A stretch of DNA of 64,000 bases from Karstenula rhodostoma CBS 690.94 (taxonomy: Eukaryota; Ascomycota; Dothideomycetes; Pleosporales; Didymosphaeriaceae): contig MU001492.1 in NCBI GenBank assembly GCA_010093485.1, forward strand, positions 398,228 through 462,227, given 5' to 3'. Below are positions 11,005 through 22,070 of this stretch, piece by piece. The notes below the pieces were generated by a model that ran no database searches, was not told the origin of the DNA, and saw nothing but the letters and a program-made list of their open reading frames with translations. The translations under genes were made by a program, and so were the position numbers. Every line of letters begins with the position of its first letter. Within the stretch, counting starts at the first letter, position 1.

Positions 11005-12308
11005 TCAAGCGTTCTTCCCCTCACATTCAATCACCTCGTCATCCTCGTTGAACAGATCCCATTGCTTCCGCACTCTCATCAAGAACCAATAGCTAGCGAG
11101 TTCGGATTCATCATTGTCTTCGTCGTCTCCGCCATCTGGAGGGAAAACAATCGGCTCTCCGTAGAAAACCTTCGATGCATACTCCAAGCTGACGGAACCC
11201 CAAACCATGTCCACTTCCGACATCAGCTCCCCTATCTGCCAACGCTGGTGCATGATCCATATCTTTTCTTCGGCTGTAGCACCCGGGTAGGCCATTATGA
11301 GTGGAGCGACAAGATAGTAGGTGCCCAGGGGGCGGAACTGCTGTGCGTGTTCGCAGGACATGAAGATGCGTTGGTGGGCCACTAAACACTGCTCTTGCAG
11401 CTTGCTGAATTCAGATGCCGGCGCGTTCGCGGGAAGAAAGCGCGCGATGATGGTGTTGATAATGATGGAGAACTCCCAGAAAAGTGTGCAAACATGAGCT
11501 AGTTCCCTAGACGAAAATTGGTACGTTGTGGCCAGGAACGTGTTTTCGAGCATGGGAGGCCCTTCCACGATATCGTAGCCGTTGTGTAGGCTTTGGTCGA
11601 CGAATTCAGTTACCGACCCTAGAGACTCCCGGAGCCGCAAGGCTTCAAGGTAGATGTAATAGTCCGTGGCCTCATCAGGCAAGTAGTAGAATGCGCGAAC
11701 ATTGACGAGCAGGGCTGGCAATGCGGTGAACTCCCACAGAAGCTCGTCGATAAAAAAATATGTTTATGGTTGTAGACATCTTCATATGAGATTTCCCTCC
11801 ATGCTGGTTCGTTGAAGAAGCATGCTTCATTGCGCATAGCATTGACGACGATCTGCGTATGTCAGAGAGGCGGTTTAAAAAAGGTGTAGAGGCTGTTCAG
11901 CCACTGTGTTTGTATTGATACAGATCACCAACGTGGCATTATTGGTTGGAACACGTACACTTTGTCCCCGTTGGGCCATATATAAGACCTTTGTGAAACT
12001 CAACTGGGGGCGAGAAGGGCCCCTCATCTCGATCAATCTGCATGCGCCTCCAGCATGCTGGACGTTTTGAGGTATACGAGAGCCGCCGCCTATTGTCTCG
12101 ACGATTCCAAGCATGGTCACAGGCGGGAAAATACCCTTTGGCCGGGCGAACTTGACTTTGCTGATTGGATCTTTGCAGATTCGCTTCCCTTGTTGACTTC
12201 ATCGCACTATGGTAATTAGTGGCGTGTACCTTGCATGGTGTGACGACGTGCCTTGACTTTTCGGTCTCTGCATGTCCCGCACCTGTTGCTCTTGACTACG
12301 CCGGTCAT
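11005..12308 (-). pseudogene. Decayed Zn2Cys6 fungal transcription factor
   Basis: Reading pieces on the minus strand are 12308-12230, 12170-11959 and 11852-11005. The first starts with an ATG and half a zinc cluster, RCGTCRDRKVKARRHTMQ: the first two cysteines and basic stretch are normal, but the third cysteine is missing (KA instead of KC) and the other three are absent. It joins almost directly to the middle region (VTMLGIVETIGG, GGACRLIEMRGP) and C-terminal regulatory region (IDELLWEFTALPALL) typical of these regulators. The frame shifts once at a T7 run (11752-11758), between NHKHIF and IDELLWE. An intact gene would normally have the full cluster and a linker of about 80-100 residues. 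It is probably non-functional as a DNA-binding protein; one frameshift alone could be a sequence error, the lost cysteines could not. Confidence 0.65.
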
Positions 12309-13380
12309 TGCGTAGTATCAAATATGCCATCCGGTATGGAGAATTCACAAGAGTCTGACACCCCACAGAGTTACCGTACTGCGTTCTGCCGCGGCTTGCA
12401 GAAGCTCGCGAGGAGTGAACAATCGACAAGAGTCTGAAGATTCTTCTTCCATGTTCGCATCCTTGGGTGGGCTTATAATTCATGGAGCCCTCAGCTGCAG
12501 ATGGAGAGGATTGGCGAATGGTAGTGGACGAATGACGGCTGAGAACAAATACGCGGGCGAGGCCTGTTAGCACCGCCACCACGGTTGGGGCTTATAAAAG
12601 TGGTTCAGAGTTCGCATTGTTGACACCGAAAGAGGAAATCCTGGTCTGGTGTCCGTGCGACGTCGGGCATGCCGCCTGCTTAGTGATTTCTGTATTTAAT
12701 ATGGGGAGCTGATGTGCGATGAAGCCAGAGTCTTCTTCCCACGACATTGGCCGCTCCTCGTCCCAGGCCGCCCACGTTCCTGCCGTCATTTCACCCAAGA
12801 AGGCTACAGAGCAGGTGGCTTTGTGATTACAGAAAAAGAAGGCAGCACGATCGACTGACAACAGCGGTGTGAAGCCGCAAGTGATAACAGCATGGATGAA
12901 ATTCACCGGCTGGCGGTCGAAGGCCGTTGGAGGGGAAGAGAGTGGGAATGTGGGATGGGAGGACGTGCGGGGAGGCTTGACTTGATAGCGGCTACTAGTG
13001 TCGGTGGGGCGCGCTTGACTCGACCGGGCCGGGCGAAACGGGCGAAATGTAAACAGCATGCCAAGGAGCTGCGGCGGGACGCGTCGTCGACTGCTTCGCG
13101 CGTCTGGTGACGGTTCCATCGCAAGCCTTGGGGAGTGGAAGGGCGTGTCTCGAGGGTTTCTAGGTACCGCGCTCTAAGATGACGCGCTCGCATCCCTTAC
13201 ACAGCATTTCCGAGCCGGAATTCGGCACGTACGAGCCCCGACGTTGGGAGCGGTGGTGGTGCAGCAAGCAATGCGGCAATGCCACCTTTTTTTGCAATGC
13301 CCAGCGACAAGCAGCTCAAATGTCCTTGCTAGGCGCTGCTCTCTTCCAAGACGTGCGCCGATGAGACTGCGGTTGTAGCC
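12309..13380. other. Intergenic region upstream of the GT31-like gene
   Basis: About 1.07 kb. A TATAAAAG motif at 12593-12600 (plus strand) has no gene immediately downstream. An open frame on the minus strand (12592-13119) lacks any domain or signal and is not supported. The right end should contain the promoter of the glycosyltransferase gene. Confidence 0.45.
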
Positions 13381-14760
13381 ATGCTCTCCAACCGCCGAGT
13401 CGTCCGCCCCCTCCGGTTTCTCGCACTCCTCGTCTCCCTGTGCGTACTCTACTGGGTGAGCGGCTTCCCCAGGACCTACGACGACGACGAGCTGCCTACG
13501 AGCCAGCGGCTGCCCACGCCAGGCGTCCTCGAGCCGGAGCAAATCATTGTGTCCGTCAAGACTACGACTTCTAACGCTTGGTCAGAGCTGCCGCCGCTGC
13601 TCGTGCTCACAGACTCGGCATATCACGATTCGTTGCTGTTGATGGGAGACTTGCGGCTAACCTTGGGTCCCTTCACGGTTGAAGATGTGCTGGACCGGTA
13701 CACAGAGGACTTCGTAGAAGACAACCCGGACATGGAGCGCTATCGGAAGACACTCGAGTTCGCCGACGACAGCGTCGACTTTGCAGACCTCAAGGAGAAG
13801 GACCATCGCAAGGAAAAAGACGTGCTAGCAAAGCTGGACAAGTACAAGATGCTGCGATGGGTCGAGCGAACATGGCTCTTGCGACCCGAAAGGTCGTGGT
13901 ACGTCTTGGTGGAACCAGACGTGCACCTCGTCCGCCCAAATCTGCTCTCCTGGCTCCGAAGTTATGACCCTGATGAATACCACTTCTTCGCCAATCCACC
14001 TGCGGCTAATACCATCGTCCTATCAAGAGCTGTCATGAAGGCTATCATGGTCGACCGCCCGTATCTGATCCCGTACTACGACAACAACATCCAAGGCCAC
14101 AAAAGCGCCTTTGAAGTCCTCGCTACCGTACTATCCTCGACACTCAACATCACCTCAACCCCGACTCGGCCAGAGCTCTCCGACTACAACCCAGCCACGG
14201 CACCATACGGCCCCGGACTGTGGTGCGACCACGTCATCTCCATGTCCAACGTATCCACAGACTTGAGGAACGAAATGTGGCGCTTCGAGCGCGAACGGCG
14301 GGACTTGCCCTCGGACGACGCGCTCTGTTTCGCCGACCTATGGTTCCGCTTCATGCAGCCGGAGAAGCTCGTCCCGCGCGACGACTGGGACAACCTCTCC
14401 TCAGGCCCCGGCTACGAACAGTGGAACATTCTCTTCGACCGCAAGCGCCCGCACCACGCGGAAAAATCCGCAGGGAGGGCCAGGCCCGGAGAGCCGTCGT
14501 GGGAGGCCTGCCGCGACTCCTGCACCGAAAACGAGTACTGCGTGCAGTGGTCGTATTCGTCCATGCCTATGCCCAACGACAACGAGAACGGCGACACGAA
14601 ATGCCACCTCAGCAGGAGCATGAAGTTTGGCTTCCATGTCGCTCCGCAAGAGGTGGATTGGGCTGGCGAGAGGGCGACGCTGGTGTGGAAGAGCGGCTGG
14701 GAGGTGGACCGCTTTCAGAGCTGGGCTAGGCAACAGCGGTGTAAGATGCAGCAGGATTGA
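13381..14760 (+). CDS. Type II membrane glycosyltransferase, GT31-like, with C-terminal cysteine module
   Basis: A single exon encodes 459 aa. A short basic cytosolic N-terminus (LSNRRVVRPLRF) precedes one membrane anchor (LALLVSLCVLYWVSGF), the layout of Golgi glycosyltransferases. The core contains LPPLLVLTDS, KYKMLRWVERTWLLRPERSW, the acidic EPDVHL at the position of the metal-binding DxD motif in Fringe/GT31-like fungal proteins, and NTIVLSRAVM. Near the C-terminus a cysteine-rich stretch (ACRDSCTENEYCVQWSYSS ... KCHLSRSMKFGF) resembles an apple/PAN-type module. Family: fungal GT31-like proteins, function mostly unknown; the donor and acceptor cannot be deduced. The EPD replacing a canonical DxD leaves activity uncertain. 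Confidence 0.72.
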   Translation: MLSNRRVVRPLRFLALLVSLCVLYWVSGFPRTYDDDELPTSQRLPTPGVLEPEQIIVSVKTTTSNAWSELPPLLVLTDSAYHDSLLLMGDLRLTLGPFTVEDVLDRYTEDFVEDNPDMERYRKTLEFADDSVDFADLKEKDHRKEKDVLAKLDKYKMLRWVERTWLLRPERSWYVLVEPDVHLVRPNLLSWLRSYDPDEYHFFANPPAANTIVLSRAVMKAIMVDRPYLIPYYDNNIQGHKSAFEVLATVLSSTLNITSTPTRPELSDYNPATAPYGPGLWCDHVISMSNVSTDLRNEMWRFERERRDLPSDDALCFADLWFRFMQPEKLVPRDDWDNLSSGPGYEQWNILFDRKRPHHAEKSAGRARPGEPSWEACRDSCTENEYCVQWSYSSMPMPNDNENGDTKCHLSRSMKFGFHVAPQEVDWAGERATLVWKSGWEVDRFQSWARQQRCKMQQD

Positions 14761-17182
14761 ATTGAATTGACCCGAACCATGCAAGATACTCTACATTGTA
14801 TGCAAGTGTTTTATGTTTTTTTTGCGATGCAACTGGGTCATCTGGGATGTTTCTGTCGGTATTGGTCGGACTGGACTAATATGGGTTAGGTTGGTGTGAT
14901 GCGAGCGAATGTGTAAGTAGACGGGCAAGTTGGGAGCCTCGTCACTTCATCTCGGATGTGATTGTCGCGCACGTTGCAGCGCTGCGTTCTTGATCGGTGC
15001 TAGGGGAAGTCGTTGTCTGTGGTGGTGGTTTTGGCGCCGCTGACACGCGAGGTTTGGGTAAGAGTAAGCGCGACAGCCACGAGGCCTAGGCGGAGCGAAG
15101 TCGTTGCTTAGCAGAAGCTTGCGCATTTCGTGGAGCTCTTGATTGTACCACCGGAACGGTGATGACCCAGAATAACATCCATCTATCCTGGTCCCGGCAT
15201 TCCTCGACATCAACGAGCGGCTTTCGAACCTGCGCCTGACCCTTGGGCACATGGATACAACGGTCTGGTCGCTACGCATCGGCTTGGGCCCTGCTCGAGA
15301 TGCTCCGGGTGTTGAAATCACGAACTCTCCCCATCGTCGAATCTCGCCCGGTTTTCGTTCCATCTAACATGCATCTGCAACTGGGGAGTAAGCGTTTTCG
15401 TGGTCAGCGTCAGCTCACTTTGGCCAGGACTCGCCATGGACCATCGTGTCAGTAAAGTGCACATGGAGATGATGGCACCTTGACATCGGTGCGGCCGTAC
15501 ACGATGGGGGGACGCCGTGTCGTTGACAATCCTCTTGCCCCAGCTCTTCCTGAACATCCGCCTGGCGTGGGCGTGATGAATGCATCGATGATTGATCCTT
15601 ACGAAACCAGCGTTTGTCGTTCGTGTTGCCACTGCAACCCTGGCGGGAGCATCGGCGTCCAACCTGTATTGATACGTAAGATCTACGTCCAGAGACACTT
15701 CCAATATTTCGTCGACCGTCAGTTGCAGCTCCACAAAGAGCTTTCGTCCAGGACGTTCGGCTGCTGTTAGGCTGCGTGCCTAGGTTGTCGTATTCCTTTC
15801 AAGTCGCCCGCCCCGTCGGAAGCGCCGCCGAGGTGCTTGGCGTGGTGGACGCTAGGCTCGACTTCCCTAGGTTCCTCTCCTACGGCCCACTCTCCATGCA
15901 CTAAATTCTGTCCGCGGGCACTTGTATAATTTACCATTCTCGTCTGGGAAAGCAGTCTGGGGTGCACTCCAGACTCCGTCTCCACAACCGACGTTACGCG
16001 ATGTCGGGCTATTAATGAACTCTTCACGGCGTCGTCAATATGCAGGGCGAACGCGGGCGTGCGCTTACGATGCGTGACTGGGAGGCATACTGCATACTTT
16101 GACCGGCGAACCGTCCAACCACTTCCAGCAATGGTTGCTCGACTGCGGTACTGCCTCTTTAGGTGATGGGCGTCGACGCCTCGAATGAACGCACGCGAAT
16201 AGATGAATTGAGGATTCCCTCTCTTTCACGCGTGAGCTGTGCCACTTGCCTGCTCACCCGGAGTTACACGCCTTGGCCCATCTCTCGTACCAAGCCGGCA
16301 AATAAGAGAGTCAGACCGTGCCGCATGTCACTGTTTGCCTTCCAGAACATGGGCGATCATGCTCGAAATGTCACTGTTCAGTGTTTGCCTTCCAGGCCAT
16401 GGGCGATCATCCGCTGCATGCCGTTGCATTTGGCGACGATAGTTTTGAGCGCTTCCGAAGACAGCGGCAGCGGGAGGACCAGATGCATGCGAGGCCTCTT
16501 GCTGCTGCATCCACTTTGGTTCCCGGGTGCTGGGTGCCTGGCTGCGAAGGCGATCCCAAGAACCAGCTCGAGCTGGCTTGCTTCAATCTATTCGACGCCG
16601 CAAATGCGGACGGCGGGAACCTCATCTAAGGCCAACGTGGCAAGACGGAGGCCTGTTCCATCTGCTGCTGACGCGCTTTCCCGTACCTGGTCCTTCCAAT
16701 GTCCCGCAGCGTATCAATATTTGACCAGAAGCCTTCCCTACCACCGAGACCCGCAGTAACACATCGAGGGGGAGGATTCGGCGCGCAGTCGCCATGTTCC
16801 GGCAGTCTGGCAACCCCAACTCCACGTGTTGCCCGAGAGCGCAACTGGAACCGTCCAGAGCGCTTTACCGAAACCCGCCAAGGCAACGTCGATGGCTTTG
16901 TGGTGCAACTTCTGGTTCCACACTGGCCGCGATGCGTCTAAGCTTTGCCAAGCCTGGCCTACGGTTATTGGAGGATAAATGACACGACTTTAGCCGGTCA
17001 CTAGGCCTGGCTCCTTCCCCGGTTCATCCGGGCTGCCCTCCGGCTTGGGATCTTACCGTCTGGTGGTCTGGGGAAGCTGCCGGGGAAGTTGTTTGCGCGG
17101 GGAATCTATAAGAGCATGCTTTACTCGTCTGCCATGCTTGCCGTCAAGCGCGTCGCTTTCGAACACCGACACCTTCGACAAG
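14761..17182. other. Long gene-poor interval
   Basis: 2.4 kb without a supported gene. Several open frames of 90-200 codons overlap on both strands but show no domains, signal peptides or consistent splice signals. It includes a short tandem duplication at 16331-16410. TATAAG at 17107-17112 may be the core promoter of the sugar transporter starting at 17183. Confidence 0.45.
16331..16410. repeat. Imperfect 50 bp tandem duplication
   Basis: A 30-base unit containing TGTTTGCCTTCCAG and CATGGGCGATCAT at 16331-16360 recurs at 16381-16410 with 27 of 30 bases identical, a period of 50 bp. Confidence 0.8.
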
Positions 17183-18992
17183 ATGGTCAAAGGACAAGCC
17201 GCGGACCCTATCGTCACTCGCCTCGTCGAGGAGGACAAGGTGCCATGGTACAGGAAGCCTAACCTTCGGGTTATGTACGTGTACCTGTTCCTGTGCTGCA
17301 TGGGTGTTGAGATGACCTCTGGTTTCGACTCTCAACTCATCAACACGCTCCAGTTCTCGCAACCCTTCAACAAGTGTAAGTCTCTGTTCCGAGCGCCTGT
17401 AGCCATCTTACTAAGAAAACAGATTTCGGCGACGGTTTCAAAAACGCAAAGGGCAAGTGGGCTATCGAAGATGGCCTTCTTGGTTTCATCTCTTCGTGCT
17501 ACCAACTCGGCTCCATCCTCGCCGTTCCCATCGCCCCGTGGTTCAACCAGAAATATGGTCGACGATGGTCTATCATGACGGGTTCGCTGATCATGTGCGT
17601 CGGAGCCGGCCTGCAAGGCGGGGCCCAGCATGGTAAGAATACCTCGACACATGCTCCAAGAGAAGCTAACGGGAATCCAGTCGCCATGTACATCATCGCT
17701 CGTATGCTGCTCGGTGTGGGCATCGTCTTCTGCATTATCTCCGGATCTTCCTTGATCGGTGAACTCGGTCACCCCAAGGAGCGTGCTTTCTTGACCTCGC
17801 TCTTCAACGCGTCGTACTTCGTCGGATCCATCATTGCCGCTGCCATCGCTATCAAGACCGTTGAGATTAAGGGAAATTGGAGCTGGCGCTTGCCCTCTCT
17901 GCTACAGATCTGCCCGTCTATTCTCCAGATCTGCACCGTATTGTGAGTTTGTCACCTCGGTCTTCGAGATCCTAAGCTAACGGTATTGCAGCATGATTCC
18001 TGAGAGCCCCCGTTGGCTTGTCAGCAAGGATCGCGATGATGAGGCTTTCGCTGTCCTTACCAAGTACCACGCCGAGGGCGATGCCAACTCCATCCTTGTG
18101 CAAGCTGAGATGGCCCAAATTCGATCCACCATCAAGCTCGAACTTGAGCACTCTAAGCAATCCTGGATGGACATGCTCCGCACCGCTGGTATGCGCCGCC
18201 GTGTGTTCATCGCCTGTATGATGGGTCTCTTCACGCAGATGAGCGGTAACACACTGCTGTCTTACTACTCCAACCTGCTCTTCGAGATGATGGGCTACGA
18301 GTCCGACTACGCCAAGACCCGTATCAACATTGCCAACCAGTGCTGGTCCTTGATCAACGGTATCGCCATCGCACTCATCGTCACCCGCTTCCGCCGTCGC
18401 TGGATGTTCATGCTCTCCGCGGCAAGCATGTGTCTCGTCTTCATCAGCATGACCATCTCGTTCCAGAGACTCCGCGTTGCGAAGGACAACGGCACCAAGA
18501 ATGGTCACGCGGCCATTGCTGCGCTCTTCTTCTACTTCGCCTACTCGCCATGCTACAACATCGGAAACAACTCGCTCACATACAGTAAGCCACCCCTTCT
18601 CCAAACAAACCCCATCAACCCGCTAACTCGCTGCAGCCTACCTCGTCGAACTCTTCCCCTACGCCCAGCGTACCATGGGTATCGGTGTCGAGCAGATCTT
18701 CGGCAAGCTCGGCGGTTTCTTCTCCACCAACGTCAACCCCCTGGCGCTCAACTCCATCGACTGGAAGTACCTGGCCATCTACTGCGCGTGGATCGCATTC
18801 GAGCTCTTCACCGTCTACGTCCTCTACCCGGAGACGTACAACCGCACGCTCGAGGAGCTTGCCTTCCTGTTCGAAGACAAGGAGCTCGCCGAGAAGCAGG
18901 CCGCCGCCGTCGAGAAGCAGATCCACGAGGGCGGCGAGCTGGGTGCTGTCGACGAGAAGCACCTTGCCACCCACGAAGAGCGCGCTATCTAG
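17183..18992 (+). CDS. MFS sugar transporter (lactose permease/hexose transporter-like)
   Basis: Exons 17183-17375, 17423-17632, 17681-17942, 17992-18584 and 18637-18992 encode 537 aa, normal for fungal sugar porters. The introns are 47-52 bp with consistent phases. Diagnostic motifs are GFDSQLINTLQF in helix 1, FNQKYGRRW (the loop 2-3 GRR motif), ARMLLGVGIVF, FMIPESPRWLVSKDR (the PESPR motif), LVELFPYAQRTMGIG and YPETYNRTLEELAFLFE, the variant of PETKGRTLEE. A highly charged C-terminal tail of about 45 residues follows. Family function: proton symport or facilitated uptake of sugars at the plasma membrane. The substrate cannot be read from sequence, though the spacing resembles lactose-permease-like transporters. 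Confidence 0.9.
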
Positions 18993-19257
18993 GGGTCCGA
19001 TGTCGCTGGTGTTTGGCTGTCGAGTGAGAATGGTTCAACGTCGCGTAGCTTCTAGTACGGCGTGCTCGGCTGAGCTGAGCATGGCTAATTTACGTACTGC
19101 TCTTTCAACTCTTCCATGCATGTTGTGTGAGATGTGATTTTCAAAACTGCACTAAATACACGCCCTGACTGCGAGATTTGTAGCGAACGTGACATGGCCA
19201 TCCATGCTCGTGATCGCATTGTGATTACACAGACACTACACACAACAGATCCTCGGA

Positions 19258-19800
19258 CTGCCGCGAGCTCGCCACTCAGCGTGGGATACTTTCGTCGGGC
19301 AGCTGGCGCGTCTTCGATCTTGGACCATGGGAGCTTGTGTTTGGTGAGTACTGCGGTTGTCATGTCTAGCCAGGAAAGGCCCTGGGTGGTGGTGCTGCTG
19401 CCGACGAGGATAAAGGAGGCAGGGAAGAAAAACGCCCTCGTATTTTGGCTCTTGCCATCGCTTATAGGCTTCGTATACTAGTTGCATGTAGTCTTCATCT
19501 CCGTAGTGAAATCTTGTAACCCTCGAAATATCTACGCTGGATCCATCGGGTACCTGTAAGTATGAGCCCGTGCGTTCACAGTACGGCGCGAGGTCAAAGG
19601 TCTCAGTACAGTGTGTTACTTCAAGGTAGGTAATACACAGAGTAATTGCACTCAAAATTTGTTCTCGTACTGTATACATGGGATTCCAAGACTGATGTTT
19701 TTAAACCCTTCTAGCGCGAGTTGACGAGCGGTAGTAAGTCCAAAAACCCCAGCTCCGACAATAACAACTTTGCTTGACTTCTCCGTTATAGCGACAAGAA
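19258..19800 (-). pseudogene. Truncated FAD-dependent oxidoreductase (fructosyl-amino-acid/sarcosine-oxidase type) relic
   Basis: Minus-strand reading gives a Rossmann fold start KVVIVGAGVFGLTTARQLAL (19771-19715), the dinucleotide-binding GxGxxG motif. After a probable intron or insertion comes VPDGSSVDISRVTRFHYGDE and YEAYKRWQEPKYEGVF, then in another frame FPASFILVGSSTTTQGLSWL and AARRKYPTLSGELAA, where homology-like sequence ends. The two frames are separated by one base at a T5 run (19428-19432). No in-frame start codon precedes the Rossmann motif, and about two thirds of a normal ~430 aa enzyme is missing. Such enzymes oxidise N-alkylated amino acids. This copy cannot be functional; it lies next to a HET-domain gene. 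Confidence 0.72.
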
Positions 19801-20048
19801 ACAGGGGTGTCAAGAACGGAACTTAGTAAGTCGTTGTCGCGATATGTAGAAAACATCAGAACAGTACACGATATCTCGCGTCGTCGATGGCGACATCGGC
19901 CGGTCTCAAATCATGGTCGGAAGGTAGCATCCGCAAAAGCGGCTGTCTGCGCTATCTAAGGATATCAAGGAATCTGATATTGACGACTTGTTCTTCGACT
20001 GCACAAATGTGGATTTCGGATTCCAATGCACCGGGAACTGTAAACACT

Positions 20049-22070
20049 TTAGAGCAGCCTCACTGTCTGCTTCGGTCGCGCAATCCATTTCTCCACCCCA
20101 CGTATTTCCATAATTCCTCGGCGACGGTACGCATCCTCGCTATCACGTACAGCCTCAATAGTCAACAGTTTCTGATCTACTGTTCTCGTCAACACTAAGA
20201 GAAAGAGTTGCTCCCATTCGGGGTCCCATTCGCGCCCATGGTCATTCCAGTATGCGACAATGTCGTCGGCCTCCATTACTTCATCTTCGTGCAGCACTTG
20301 ACATGTGATTTCCAGTATCTTGTGCGGCGCATCCGTGAATCGGACCATGGCCTCCCCTTCGTCACTGCCCTGCAGCTCAAGGAGACTAAGGTCGATGTCG
20401 CTAAAAGAGAGAGAAAGCCACGACCAAGTGGGCATTTGCGGCTGGCGCACAGGCGGTTCCGCATCCCTCGGATAGCTCTTCCACAGCAGGCATCCAATCG
20501 CGCACGTAGACCAGATCCCGTGGTAGCATTGTCCTTCGTACACGGACTGGAGAGACTGGACAACACCACGAATCGCCAACGGTCTGTCTTCTTCGAAGCC
20601 AAAACTCCGAAGGCAATACTGCTCCACAATATACAACCACAATCTGCGAAAGTGATGGTCATCGTTCGCTTGTGTGTAACTACTGTTGTAGGCCCTTCCA
20701 TTGTACAGCACGCGGCGTGGCTCTATGCGCGAATTGTAGTATGACACGGCTGCGAGAGACAGAACAACAGTGTCACTGCTCCTGCATCGCATAAAAGGCT
20801 CTATGTCGCCAAATACGAGCAGTCGGTGTGGTACGAACGCTTCTTGAAAGGTCCATCCTCGCTTGTTGATTGGGAAAACATCCGTGTGTTGTGTCCGGGT
20901 TGACGAGAAAGTTAAGTTGGTCCACTCTTCCTCGCCACGCACATTCTGGATGGGTATTGGAACAGTGCACGAGGCCGAATTGGTGTTGTACGACACATTC
21001 GGGTTTAGGAATCCGTTCTGCACGGAATCAGACGTGGAGGCTGCGATTGTAACGACCGAGTTCTCGTAGATCGCGCACATCCTTTCTATCTCGACCGCTT
21101 TATCGGCAGCGCTGTCCTGGATGATACACAGGGCGTCAACCCAGAGAAACTGTAGGCCCAATGCATTCGTTACCAAAGCCGCATCTGCGAGCGTCCGAGG
21201 CAGCTGCGTTATTTCCAATGCTGTTTCCTTGAAGCTTTCGAGGTTTTGAGTCGTCAAGCACAGCTCCTGAGGGCCTCCCCAGCAGTAACTCAAAGCTGTG
21301 TATTCGCCCAATTCGTCCGAACTCGACTCATGAAGGCTCAATGACAAGTTGGGCGTCTCCCCAGAGAGACGCAAAACCCGGGTCGGAAGCCTTCTGGCAG
21401 ACAACTGTGGACAGTTTTCGTGACTCTTACCACAGTAGTCGAGTAGTTCCCGGAGCATCGGCAGAGAATCTAAGTTTCCATAGGTCCATCTAACAGGACG
21501 CCAGTAAACGAAGTCTACAAATGGGCTGTCTATATACGTCCACATTAATTTGGATAATGGTTTTGTGTATCAGAACTCACCATCTGATACAGCAACTTGC
21601 AGGCTGTGTAGTGGTTGCCATAATAGACGTCCACGATCGGACATCACCTTGATTTCTAAACATCTCCAGAGATCGGCAGTAGTATCCTGCTTCACAGCGG
21701 TGAGGACGACGTAAGCCTTGTTGGGCTCTTTGACAACTGCTGGTCCTGTCCCGGGCTTGACTAGATCACTCAATCGGCGAATGCGGTTGGCTTGGTTGAT
21801 GCTTCCCAGCAAATCTTCACACCACAGGAACTGGCAAACACGGCATTCGGTTCGAGATGCGAATGAGTCGAGTTGCGAGTGCTTGAATCCAGATGGACTG
21901 AACAGTTCCATGATTCCTGGGCCGTGAGCCATCGTCCTGCATTGCCGACAAAGTGACACCTCATTCTCAAGGGTATCCGTGACTTCCCTCGAGCTTATGT
22001 ATCTTAATATTTCCAACGCATCCGTTGAAATGTCTTCCCATAGTAACGGCGAGGTAAGTGTCATAGGCAT
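20049..22070 (-). CDS. HET-domain protein (heterokaryon incompatibility family)
   Basis: Exons 22070-21581 and 21529-20049 (51 bp intron) encode 656 aa. The N-terminal ~165 residues contain a CRQCRTM/CRVCQFLW cysteine pair. The HET domain follows with its usual motifs: YTALSYCWGG, LPRTLADAALVTNALGLQFL, WVDALCIIQD, MCAIYENSVVTIAAST and GWTFQEAFVPHRLLVFGD. The C-terminal part is variable, as is usual. HET-domain proteins act in non-self recognition and regulated cell death in filamentous ascomycetes; many family members have no tested function. The start at 22070 is the first ATG; a second lies two codons on. A degraded oxidoreductase gene lies just downstream. Confidence 0.88.

Noticed and set aside
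12592..13119. 175-codon open frame on the minus strand upstream of the GT31-like gene.
   Set aside because: No family features, and the plus-strand TATA-like motif at its end has no matching gene.
14981..15000. A 20-mer that differs at two positions from the common ITS2 primer site in 5.8S rDNA (GCTGCGTTCTTCATCGATGC).
   Set aside because: The sequence on both sides does not continue as 5.8S or ITS in either direction, so an rDNA fragment is not supported.
16163..16759. 198-codon open frame on the plus strand in the gene-poor interval.
   Set aside because: Crosses the tandem duplication, overlaps equally long frames on the other strand and shows no domain.
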